Source of the DNA: JBDTGE01 sp050742975
Lineage (GTDB): Bacteria > Actinomycetota > Actinomycetes > Mycobacteriales > Jatrophihabitantaceae
Assembly: GCA_050742975.1 (NCBI GenBank)
Contig: JBOGDQ010000103.1
Span: 1 to 23,171 of the forward strand
Direction of reading: 5' to 3'
DNA length: 23,171 bases
The translations under genes and the position numbers were made by a program. Position 1 is the first letter of the stretch, and each line of letters starts with the position of its first letter. Shown here in pieces: positions 6,815 through 13,631 of this stretch. Under the pieces are notes generated by a model. It saw only the letters and a program-made list of their open reading frames with translations, made no database searches and was not told the origin of the DNA.

Positions 6815-8005
6815 TCACGACGTGTACCCCAGCAGCTTGGCGGACAGGCCGGTCAGGATCTCCGTCGTCCCGCCGCCGATCGCGAGCAGCCGCATGTCGC
6901 GGTACTGCCGCTCGACCTCCGACTCGCGCAGGTACCCCATGCCACCGTGCAGCTGCACTGCCTGGTCGACGACCCAGGAACCCGCCTCGACGGCCGTGTT
7001 CTTCGCGAAGCAGGCTTGCAGGACGAGGTTGTCCTCACCCGCAGCGGCCCGGACCGCGATCGAGCGCGTGTAGACGCGCGCGACCTCGATGCGCCGGGCC
7101 ATCTCCGCCAGCGTGTTCTGCACCGCCTGCCGCGAGATCAGCGGACGGCCGAACGTGTCGCGCAGCCGGCACCACTCGACGGTCAGGTCGAGCGAGCGCT
7201 GCGCGCTCGCATACGCCTGCACCGCCAGGCCGAGGCGCTCGCTGACAAAGTTGGCGGCAAGCTGCGCGAAGCCGGAGTTCTCGGCGCCGACCAGGTTGTC
7301 GGCGGGCACCCGCACGTTGAGGTACGACAGCTCCGCGGTGTCGGAACAGAGCCAGCCCATCTTCTCCAGCCGGCGCGACACGGTGAACCCCGGCGTGCCC
7401 CTCTCGACGACGAGCAGCGAGATGCCTCTGCCGCCGGCTACGCGTTTATCGGCGGGGGAACCCCCACTCGCGCCCGGACTACCCGTTCGCACCGCGGTGA
7501 CCACGAAGTCCGCGCGTGCCCCGGAGGTGATGTAGGTCTTGGTCCCGTTGACGAGGTAGTCCCGGCCGTCACGCGTCGCGGTGGTGCGCAGGCCGGCGAC
7601 GTCCGAGCCACCGTCCGGTTCGGTGATCGCGAGCGAGCCGATGAGCCTGCCCTCGATCGTCGGCCGGACCCACCGCTCAATCTGTGCCGGGTCGCCGGCG
7701 TTGACGAGGTGCGGCAGCGAGATGCCGGACGTGAACAGGCCGGCGAACAGCCCGCCCGCGCCGCCCGCGTAGTGCACCTGCTCGGCGAGGACCACCGCGT
7801 CGATCGCGTCCCCGCCACCGCCGCCGGCCGACTCCGGGTAGGCCAGCCCGATGAGCCCGAGTTCCGCCGCGCGCGCGTGCAGCGAGCGGGGCAGTTCGCC
7901 GGCGCGCTCCCACTCGTCCTGGTGCGGCAGGACGTCGTCGACTACGAAGCGGCGGACGCTCTCGCGCAGCGCCCGTCGCTCGCCGGTGTCGAACGGGTCG
8001 GTCAC
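6815..8005 (-). CDS. Acyl-CoA dehydrogenase, FadE13-like
   Basis: A 396-residue second acyl-CoA dehydrogenase. Signature 1 is AITEPDGGSDVAGLRT (126-141). QLHGGMGYLRESEVERQYRDMR (351-372) is the C-terminal signature, followed by AIGGGTTEIL, where the usual YEGT glutamate is Gly. As in isovaleryl-CoA dehydrogenases, SERLGLA supplies Glu256 as the likely base. It desaturates an acyl-CoA, with FAD as cofactor. Two such dehydrogenases in one operon suggest two different steps or chain lengths. A Gly/Ser/Pro-rich insertion at about 174-192 sits on a GGGGGAACCCCC palindrome in the DNA. The start at 8005 (GTG) is chosen from the GTGA overlap with the preceding AtuA-family stop and because MTDPFDTGERRALRESVRRF fits the family N-terminus; upstream extension is Arg-rich shadow sequence. 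Confidence 0.92.
   Translation of the reverse strand: MTDPFDTGERRALRESVRRFVVDDVLPHQDEWERAGELPRSLHARAAELGLIGLAYPESAGGGGGDAIDAVVLAEQVHYAGGAGGLFAGLFTSGISLPHLVNAGDPAQIERWVRPTIEGRLIGSLAITEPDGGSDVAGLRTTATRDGRDYLVNGTKTYITSGARADFVVTAVRTGSPGASGGSPADKRVAGGRGISLLVVERGTPGFTVSRRLEKMGWLCSDTAELSYLNVRVPADNLVGAENSGFAQLAANFVSERLGLAVQAYASAQRSLDLTVEWCRLRDTFGRPLISRQAVQNTLAEMARRIEVARVYTRSIAVRAAAGEDNLVLQACFAKNTAVEAGSWVVDQAVQLHGGMGYLRESEVERQYRDMRLLAIGGGTTEILTGLSAKLLGYTS
7454..7465. repeat. Palindrome-like G5-AA-C5 element inside the FadE13-like gene
   Basis: The sequence GGGGGAACCCCC gives perfect 5-base arms with a 2-base centre. It lies inside the coding sequence where the protein carries an extra loop (about residues 174-192, Gly/Ser/Pro-rich, between the beta-domain strand VVTAVRT and GISLLVVERGTPGF). 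The reading frame is kept. It may be an inserted small repeat; only one clear copy occurs in this window. Confidence 0.5.
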
Positions 8006-9705
8006 AGCAACCACACCGGGATCTCGACGAGTCGTGAGCGCAGCCATTCGCCGACGGCCTTGGCCTGCGGGTCGTGCCGAGCGTTGGACGAGACGCCCTC
8101 GCCGAGCAGCCCGTCGACGACGAAGTTCAGTGCGCGCAGGTTCGGCAGGACGTGGCGGCACACCGGCAGCGGAGCCGTCTCGGGCAGCAGCCGCTGGAAC
8201 TCCTCGACGGTGAGCGCGCCGACCAGCCAGCTGTACGCGTCGTCGGTGCGCGCCCACACGCCGACGTTCGCCGAGCCGCCCTTGTCACCACTGCGTGCGC
8301 CGACGACCGTGCCCAGCGGGAGCAGCCTGGTCGGCGCCCCGCCCGACGTCTCGATGCGTGGCGGCGCAACGTCCTGCAGCGCAAGGGTTTCCGAAGCCGG
8401 CGGGGGAGTGATGTCGATCCGACGGCCGTCGTCGAGGACGGCCACGTGCGGCACCAGCGTCGCATCGACGTGTGCCGCGGTGAACACTCCGTACGGCGAC
8501 GCGTCACGGGGCGGCGCTGTGACGTGCAGGCCCGGGTAGGACGCCAGCGCCAGTTCGATCGCCCGGCCGGAGAACGCGCGGCCGACCGCCTCGGGATCGG
8601 GGCCGCGGACGACGCAGTGCAGCAGCGCGCTTGCGGCCTCCTGTGTGGACGCGTCGGCGTGGTCGGTGCGCGCCAGCGTCCAGGTCGCATCGAGATCGGC
8701 GAGCTGCGAGCGCACCAGGGCGGCCTTGGCGTCGACGTCCAGCCCGGTGAGGACGAAGGTGACCTCGTTGCGGTACCCGCCGAGCGTGTTCAGGCCGACC
8801 TTCAGGGTCGGCGGCGGCGCCTCGCCGCGCACCTCGCTGATCCCGACGCGGTCCGGGCCGTCCTCGGTGAGGGTGATGGTGTCGAAGCGCGCGGTGACGT
8901 CCGGGCCCGGGTACCGCACGCCGGCGATCTCGTACAGCAGCTGCGCCGTGACCGTCCCGAGCGTGACGGCACCGCCTGTCCCCGGATGCTTGGTGATCAC
9001 CGACGATCCGTCGGCGCGCACCTCGGCGATCGGGAAGCCGATGTGCCGCAGTTCCCCGAGCTCGCCGAAGAACGAGTAGTTGCCGCCGCTCGCCTGCGCA
9101 CCGCACTCGATCACGTGCCCGGCGACGACGGCGCCGGCGAGCGCGTCGTAGTCGGTGCGGGCCCAGCCGAACCGTGCCGCCGCCGAGCCGACCACGAGCG
9201 AGGCGTCGGTGACCCGCCCGGTGACCACGACGTTCGCGCCGGACCGCAGGCACTCGGCGATGCCCCACGCGCCGAGGTAGGCGTTGGCGGCGATCGGACG
9301 GCCGAGGCGGAGTTCGTCCGCCCGCTCACGCAGGTCGTCGCCCTCGACGTGCGCGACGTTGACGTGCAGGCCCAGCGCGTCGGCCAGCCGGCGGATCGCG
9401 TCGGCCAGGCCGGACGGGTTCAGCCCACCGGCGTTCGAGATGATCGTGACGCCCCGGTCCAGCGCGGTGCCCAGCGTCGTCTCCAGCTGGCGCAGGAACG
9501 TCTTGGCGTAGCCGGTGGACGGGTCCTTGAGCCGGTCCCGGCTGAGGATCAGCATGGTGAGCTCGGCCAGGTAGTCGCCGGTCAGGACGTCCAGGTCGCC
9601 GCCGTCGAGCAGCTCGGCCATCGCTGTGAACCGGTCGCCGTAGAAGCCGGACCCGTTGCCGATCCGGATCGGCGCGCTCCCGCCCGATTGCCCAAGGCTT
9701 GGCAT
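8002..9705 (-). CDS. AtuA-family (DUF1446, acyclic terpene utilisation) protein
   Basis: A 567-residue protein and the first gene of the operon. The N-terminal family domain starts IRIGNGSGFYGDR (13-25), continues with GDYLAELTM (43-51), ISNAGGLNP (89-97) and VTGRVTDASLVVG (161-173), and runs to about 445. A smaller C-terminal domain has GTVVGARSGDKGGSANVGVWA (465-485) and ends with short, separate beta-strand-like segments. AtuA is needed for citronellol/geraniol growth in Pseudomonas, but its biochemical role is, to my knowledge, unproven. It has no signal peptide or membrane segment, so it is cytoplasmic. The start is uncertain. ATG 9705 is 14 residues before the conserved IRIGNGSG strand, while GTG 9750 would add 15 residues (582 total); neither has a convincing ribosome site. 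The stop overlaps the next start (GTGA). Confidence 0.88.
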   Translation of the reverse strand: MPSLGQSGGSAPIRIGNGSGFYGDRFTAMAELLDGGDLDVLTGDYLAELTMLILSRDRLKDPSTGYAKTFLRQLETTLGTALDRGVTIISNAGGLNPSGLADAIRRLADALGLHVNVAHVEGDDLRERADELRLGRPIAANAYLGAWGIAECLRSGANVVVTGRVTDASLVVGSAAARFGWARTDYDALAGAVVAGHVIECGAQASGGNYSFFGELGELRHIGFPIAEVRADGSSVITKHPGTGGAVTLGTVTAQLLYEIAGVRYPGPDVTARFDTITLTEDGPDRVGISEVRGEAPPPTLKVGLNTLGGYRNEVTFVLTGLDVDAKAALVRSQLADLDATWTLARTDHADASTQEAASALLHCVVRGPDPEAVGRAFSGRAIELALASYPGLHVTAPPRDASPYGVFTAAHVDATLVPHVAVLDDGRRIDITPPPASETLALQDVAPPRIETSGGAPTRLLPLGTVVGARSGDKGGSANVGVWARTDDAYSWLVGALTVEEFQRLLPETAPLPVCRHVLPNLRALNFVVDGLLGEGVSSNARHDPQAKAVGEWLRSRLVEIPVWLL

Positions 9706-9775
9706 TGCAGAGCTGCCAGGACTGGCACGATCGGGTGCGCACTCGGCCACCGGCCGAGCGTGTCACGTGGTCAGC

Positions 9776-9801
9776 AACAAATCAAGCCTGCTTGCTTGTT
9801 T
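9776..9801. promoter_or_regulatory. Imperfect dyad upstream of the acyl-CoA operon, candidate TetR operator
   Basis: The core CAAGC-CT-GCTTG (9783-9794) is a perfect 5-2-5 inverted repeat. It is extended by AACAAAT on the left and CTTGTTT on the right, giving an approximate 26-base dyad. It lies 71 bases upstream of ATG 9705 (26 upstream of GTG 9750), in the only non-coding stretch (9751-9847) ahead of the operon, and it is AT-richer than its surroundings. TetR regulators bind such dyads at their own promoters. Binding by the regulator at 299-949 is inferred from position only. A CACGTG palindrome also lies nearby at 9764-9769. Confidence 0.45.
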
Positions 9802-9847
9802 TCTGCGGCGCCGCTGTGCCCACGGGCCAAGGGGGACCCGAGTCAGG

Positions 9848-10165
9848 TCAGTCGGACTGGACCGGCCAGTCGGCCTCGGCCGGCCGGCGCTGCCGGTGCA
9901 GGTTGCTCGCCGTCGCGGTGACGGCCTGGGCCACGTTCACACCGCTCTGGTCCGCGAGCAGGTACACACCGTAGGCGAGCTCGCCCACCCGGGCCGACCA
10001 GTCGGGTGTCGGGCGGAACGGCCGGCGGCCGCGATCGGTGGCCGAGGTGACCGTCGCGGTCAGCGTTCCGAGCAGGGACTGGAGTTCGAGCAGGAGCGTG
10101 GGAACCGGTGCGTGCAGGTCAGCCGCGTCGGCGCTCTGAGCCACTACCTCGTTCAGGTCACTCAC
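9848..10165 (-). CDS. Small helical protein, weakly MazG-like, function unknown
   Basis: A 105-residue acidic-to-neutral, probably alpha-helical protein. The stretch ARVGELAYGVYLLADQSGVN (58-77), followed by VAQAVTATASNL, resembles the ELADVLLYLLRLADRLGVDLEEAV pattern of all-alpha NTP pyrophosphatases (MazG/DUF4254-like). The metal-binding E-x-x-D is E62-x-x-Y65 here, and the upstream E-x-x-E pair is not evident. If it belongs to that superfamily it may be catalytically dead or a divergent binder. The gene starts with GTG at 10165. There is no clear ribosome site, but TAGGTT (10179-10174 on this strand) ends 8 bases before it, as expected for a leaderless transcript. It is divergent from the DUF2520-panC operon and upstream of, and co-oriented with, the acyl-CoA operon. 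Coding seems likely; the family is a weak guess. Confidence 0.6.
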   Translation of the reverse strand: MSDLNEVVAQSADAADLHAPVPTLLLELQSLLGTLTATVTSATDRGRRPFRPTPDWSARVGELAYGVYLLADQSGVNVAQAVTATASNLHRQRRPAEADWPVQSD

Positions 10166-10173
10166 GACAGACC

Positions 10174-10195
10174 AACCTACTGGCCCCAGTAGGCT
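10174..10195. promoter_or_regulatory. Divergent promoter with perfect 8-2-8 palindrome
   Basis: CCTACTGG-CC-CCAGTAGG (10176-10193) is a perfect inverted repeat between the divergent genes starting at 10165 (-) and 10250 (+). Its two ends form -10-like hexamers in opposite directions: TAGGCT on the plus strand (10190-10195) and TAGGTT on the minus strand (10179-10174). The minus-strand element ends 8 bases before GTG 10165. No good -35 hexamer is visible for either. It is either a symmetric divergent promoter, an operator over both promoters, or both. Confidence 0.5.
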
Positions 10196-10249
10196 TCCAG
10201 CGAACCCATGCCGCGCCGCCCGAACAAATCACGAGGTGACCGTCACGCG

Positions 10250-11140
10250 ATGAGCACCGAGGTATTCGCCAGGCCGGCGCGGCTCCGGGTCGGGGTCGTG
10301 AGCGCGGGCCGGGTGGGCAGCGCGCTCGGTGCCGCGCTGGCCCGCGCCGGTCACGAGGTCGTCGCGGTCGCCGCCGTGTCGGCGCAGTCGCTCGCCCGGG
10401 CCGAGCGGTTGCTCCCCGGAGTTCCCGTCCTGCCGAGCGACGAGGTCGTCGCGATGGCCGAGCTGGTGCTGCTGGCCGTGCCCGACGACGCGCTCCGGCC
10501 GCTGGTGGCCGGCCTGGCCGAGACCGACGCGTGGCGTTCCGGGCAGCTGGTCGCGCACACCTCGGGCGCGCAGGGCATCGGTGTCCTGGACGCCGCCGCC
10601 GCGCGGGGTGTGCTTCCGCTCGCCCTGCATCCGGTGATGACGTTCGTCGGCCGTCCCGAGGACCTGGACCGCCTGGACGGTGCGATGTTCGGCGTCACGT
10701 CCGACGAGCAGTTGCGCACGGTTGCCGAGTCGCTGGTGCTGGAGATGGGCGGCGAGCCGGTCTGGGTTCCCGAGACGGCGCGCCCGATGTACCACGCCGC
10801 GCTGAGCATCGGCTCCAATCACCTCGTCACCATCGTCGCCGACGCGCTGGACCTGCTGGATCAGGCCGGCGTCGAGGGCGCTGCGCTGCTACTTGCCCCG
10901 CTGGTCAGTGCCGCGCTGGACAACGTGCTGCGCCTCGGCGACGGCGCGCTCACCGGGCCCGTGTCCCGGGGCGACGTCGCGACCGTGGCCGGGCACCTGC
11001 GCACGCTCGCTCAGAACGCGCCACAGCTGCTGCCCGCCTACCGGGCGATGGCACTGCGGACCGCCGAGCGGGCGAAGGCGTCGGGGCGCCTGACCGCGGG
11101 CCAGTTCGCCGACATCGCCCAGACCCTGGAGCGAACATGA
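10250..11140 (+). CDS. Rossmann-fold and DUF2520 domain protein (Rv3603c-like)
   Basis: A 296-residue putative NAD(P)-binding protein. The N-terminal Rossmann fold shows LRVGVVSAGRVGSALGAALARAGHEV (12-37) and LVLLAVPDDAL, like NADP oxidoreductases of the F420/ketopantoate-reductase type. The C-terminal DUF2520 domain includes LPLALHPVMTFVG, MYHAALSIGSNHLVTIVADAL and the final helical region. The family nearly always stands beside panC. A role in pantothenate synthesis (ketopantoate reductase-like) has been suggested, but I know of no proof. I chose ATG 10250 because GAGGTGA lies about 12 bases upstream; ATG 10208 would add 14 Arg/Pro-rich residues and has no ribosome site. The gene ends in an ATGA overlap with panC. 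Confidence 0.88.
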   Translation: MSTEVFARPARLRVGVVSAGRVGSALGAALARAGHEVVAVAAVSAQSLARAERLLPGVPVLPSDEVVAMAELVLLAVPDDALRPLVAGLAETDAWRSGQLVAHTSGAQGIGVLDAAAARGVLPLALHPVMTFVGRPEDLDRLDGAMFGVTSDEQLRTVAESLVLEMGGEPVWVPETARPMYHAALSIGSNHLVTIVADALDLLDQAGVEGAALLLAPLVSAALDNVLRLGDGALTGPVSRGDVATVAGHLRTLAQNAPQLLPAYRAMALRTAERAKASGRLTAGQFADIAQTLERT

Positions 11141-11964
11141 CGCGGCTCGTCCACTCCCGTGCCGAGTTCTTCGGCGCGCGGGAAGCGCTCGCGGGCCCGG
11201 TCGGGCTGGTGCCGACGATGGGCGCGATGCACGCCGGCCACCAGGCGCTGATCGAGACAGCGGTGCGGGCCGGCGAGTCGACGGTCGTCACCGTGTTCGT
11301 CAACCCGATGCAGTTCGGTCCGGCCGAGGACCTCGCGCGCTATCCCCGCACGCTGGAGGCGGACGTGGCCAGGTGCGCGGCGGCCGGCGTCGACCTGGTG
11401 TGGGCTCCGGCCGTCGAGGACGTGTACCCCGGCGGAGCGGCGAGGATCAGCGTCGACGCCGGTCCGCTCGGGGACGAGCTCGACGGGGCCTCCCGTCCCG
11501 GTCACTTCGCCGGAGTGCTCACGGTCGTCGCGAAGTTCTTCGGGCTGGTGCGTCCGGCCACGGCCTTCTTCGGGGAGAAGGACTACCAGCAGCTGACGCT
11601 CGTCCGGCAGCTGGCCGCGGACCTCGACCTGTTCGTGGGCGTCGCGGGCGTCCCCACCGTGCGCGAGCCGGACGGGCTGGCCCTGTCCAGCCGCAACGTC
11701 TACCTGTCCGCGGCTGAACGACCGCGGGCGGTGGCGCTCTCGCGGGCCCTGTTCGCCGGGCAGGACGCTGCAGGCGGCGGAGCGGACGCCGTGCTCTCCG
11801 CCGCGCGGGCCGTCCTCGCCGCGGCCGACGGCGTGGATGTCGACTACCTGGCGCTGCGTGATTGCGACCTCGGACCGGCACCGGAGCACGGCTCGGCTCG
11901 GCTGCTCATCGCCGCTCGCGTCGGCCGCACGCGGCTCATCGACAACGTGGCGGTGCCGCTGTGA
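11137..11964 (+). CDS. panC: Pantothenate synthetase (pantoate--beta-alanine ligase)
   Basis: A 275-residue enzyme joining pantoate and beta-alanine with ATP via pantoyl-adenylate, in the cytoplasm. It belongs to the nucleotidyltransferase superfamily. VPTMGAMHAGHQALI (25-39) holds the HxGH motif (32-35). VFVNPMQFGPAEDL (53-66), FFGEKDYQQ (144-152) and the KMSKS-like LSSRNVYL (183-190) line the active site. The length is slightly short of the usual 280-310, mostly from a compact C-terminal domain. Translation is coupled on both sides: ATGA overlap with the DUF2520 gene and GTGA overlap with nadB. panD, which often follows panC in mycobacteria, is not in this window, so beta-alanine must come from elsewhere. 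Confidence 0.97.
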   Translation: MTRLVHSRAEFFGAREALAGPVGLVPTMGAMHAGHQALIETAVRAGESTVVTVFVNPMQFGPAEDLARYPRTLEADVARCAAAGVDLVWAPAVEDVYPGGAARISVDAGPLGDELDGASRPGHFAGVLTVVAKFFGLVRPATAFFGEKDYQQLTLVRQLAADLDLFVGVAGVPTVREPDGLALSSRNVYLSAAERPRAVALSRALFAGQDAAGGGADAVLSAARAVLAAADGVDVDYLALRDCDLGPAPEHGSARLLIAARVGRTRLIDNVAVPL

Positions 11965-13631
11965 GTAGTGCGAGCCCCGCGCGGCTGCCGACGCGGCTGG
12001 CCGCTCCGGAGCCCGGCTGGACGGCGGAGACCGACGTCGTCATCGTCGGCTCCGGCATCGCCGGGCTGACCGTCGCCCTGCACATCGCCCGCCACTCGTC
12101 GCTGCGGATCATGCTTGTAACCAAGGACGTTCTGGCGGCCGGGTCGACGCGCTGGGCGCAGGGCGGGATCGCTGCGGCGCTCGCCGCCGACGACTCGCCG
12201 GAGCAGCACTTCGAGGACACCATCGTCGCCGGGGCCGGCGTGTGCGAGGACGCGTCGGTCCGCGTCCTGGTGCGCGAGGGCCCGGCGGCGGTGCGCGAAC
12301 TCGCCCAGACGGGCGCTCGCTTCGACCGCGCGCCGGACGGCTCGCTGTCCCTGACCCGCGAGGGTGGCCACCACCGTGACCGGATCGCGCACGCAGGCGG
12401 GGACGCGACCGGCGCGGAGATCGAGCGCGCGCTCGTGACCCGGGTGCTGGACGCGACCGCCGTCGAGGTGATCGAGCACGCGCTGGTGCTCGACCTGCTG
12501 CGCGCGGCCGACGGCTCGGTTGCCGGGCTGACCCTGCACGTGATGGGCGAGGGCCAGCGCGACGGGGTGGGTGCGGTCCGCGCCCGCGCCGTCGTCCTGG
12601 CCACGGGCGGGATCGGCCAGGTCTACGCGTCCACGACGAACCCGTCGGTGTCGACCGGTGACGGAGTTGCCGCGGCGCTGCGGGCGGGGGCGGTCGTCCG
12701 CGACCTCGAGTTCGTCCAGTTCCACCCGACCGTCGCGTGGCTCGGCGCGCGCTCGCACGGACAGCAACCGCTGGTCAGCGAGGCGGTCCGCGGTGAGGGA
12801 GCCGTCCTCGTGGACGACGCCGGCGTCCGGTTCATGCAGGGCCAGCACCAGCTCGCCGACCTGGCGCCGCGGGACGTCGTGGCCAAGGCGATCCTGCGAC
12901 GCATGCGCGAGTCCGGCGCGGACCACGTGTGGCTGGACGCGCGCACCTTCGGCTCGGAGAAGTGGCGCGTCCGGTTCCCGACGATCCACGCCACGCTCAC
13001 GTCGCTGGGGATCGATCCGGTGCACGAGCTGATCCCGGTAGTGCCCGCCTGCCACTACGCCAGCGGCGGGGTGCGTACCGACCTGCTGGGTGAGACGTCC
13101 CTGCCCGGCCTGTTCGCGTGCGGCGAGACGGCGTGCACCGGCGTCCACGGCGCCAACCGGCTGGCGTCCAACTCGTTGCTCGAGGGCCTGGTGTTCGGGC
13201 ACCGGATCGCGGACACGATCGTGACCCGGCTGGGCCCCCCGGCGGCCACGCGTGACCCGGTGGCCGTGCCCGACGGGCAGCGGCTGGTGGACGATCGTGA
13301 GCGGCCGGCCTTGCAGCAGCTGATGTCCGCCCACGTCGGCGTGCTGCGTGACGCGAAGGGGCTGGACGCCGCCGAGCGCGGGCTGGCCGACCTCGCCGTC
13401 GCAGCGGGGGGCGCGGCGCCGAGCACCGACAACTGGGAGGCGACCAACCTGTTCACCGTCGCGTCCGCGCTGACGTCCGCTGCCGTCCTTCGCGAGGAGA
13501 CGCGCGGTTCGCACTGGCGCGAGGACTTCCCCGACCGCGACGACGCGAGCTGGCGCGGGCACCTGGACACCGTCCTGTCCGACGATGGCACCCTGTCCAC
13601 CGCGTTCCGACCCCAGGACGGCCCGCCATGA
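11961..13631 (+). CDS. nadB: L-aspartate oxidase
   Basis: A 556-residue flavoprotein oxidising L-aspartate to iminoaspartate, the first step of de novo NAD synthesis. The dinucleotide fold is TDVVIVGSGIAGLTVALHIA. STRWAQGGIAAA, FVQFHPTVAW, SEAVRGEGAVLVD, CHYASGGVRTD and GETACTGVHGANRLASNSLL are the succinate dehydrogenase/aspartate oxidase family motifs for FAD and substrate binding. The GTG at 11961 overlaps the panC stop (GTGA); the frame is open further upstream only inside panC. The first ~22 residues before the FAD fold are a Pro/Ala-rich tail. Its partner quinolinate synthase (nadA) is not in this window, although nadC follows directly. The stop overlaps nadC (ATGA), so panC, nadB and nadC are probably translated together. 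Confidence 0.97.
   Translation: MSSASPARLPTRLAAPEPGWTAETDVVIVGSGIAGLTVALHIARHSSLRIMLVTKDVLAAGSTRWAQGGIAAALAADDSPEQHFEDTIVAGAGVCEDASVRVLVREGPAAVRELAQTGARFDRAPDGSLSLTREGGHHRDRIAHAGGDATGAEIERALVTRVLDATAVEVIEHALVLDLLRAADGSVAGLTLHVMGEGQRDGVGAVRARAVVLATGGIGQVYASTTNPSVSTGDGVAAALRAGAVVRDLEFVQFHPTVAWLGARSHGQQPLVSEAVRGEGAVLVDDAGVRFMQGQHQLADLAPRDVVAKAILRRMRESGADHVWLDARTFGSEKWRVRFPTIHATLTSLGIDPVHELIPVVPACHYASGGVRTDLLGETSLPGLFACGETACTGVHGANRLASNSLLEGLVFGHRIADTIVTRLGPPAATRDPVAVPDGQRLVDDRERPALQQLMSAHVGVLRDAKGLDAAERGLADLAVAAGGAAPSTDNWEATNLFTVASALTSAAVLREETRGSHWREDFPDRDDASWRGHLDTVLSDDGTLSTAFRPQDGPP

Noticed and set aside
9691..9705. CCCAAGGCTTGG near the AtuA-family start as an operator
   Set aside because: It is a short imperfect palindrome overlapping the likely start codon region; the dyad at 9776-9801 is longer and better placed.
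1594..9921. Very long plus-strand open frames (about 575-615 codons each) opposite the catabolic operon, e.g. 1594-3357, 5518-7245, 6797-8539, 8074-9921
   Set aside because: They run antisense to clear enzyme genes. Their translations are Arg/Gly/Asp/Val-rich without family motifs, and such frames are expected from high-GC codon bias.
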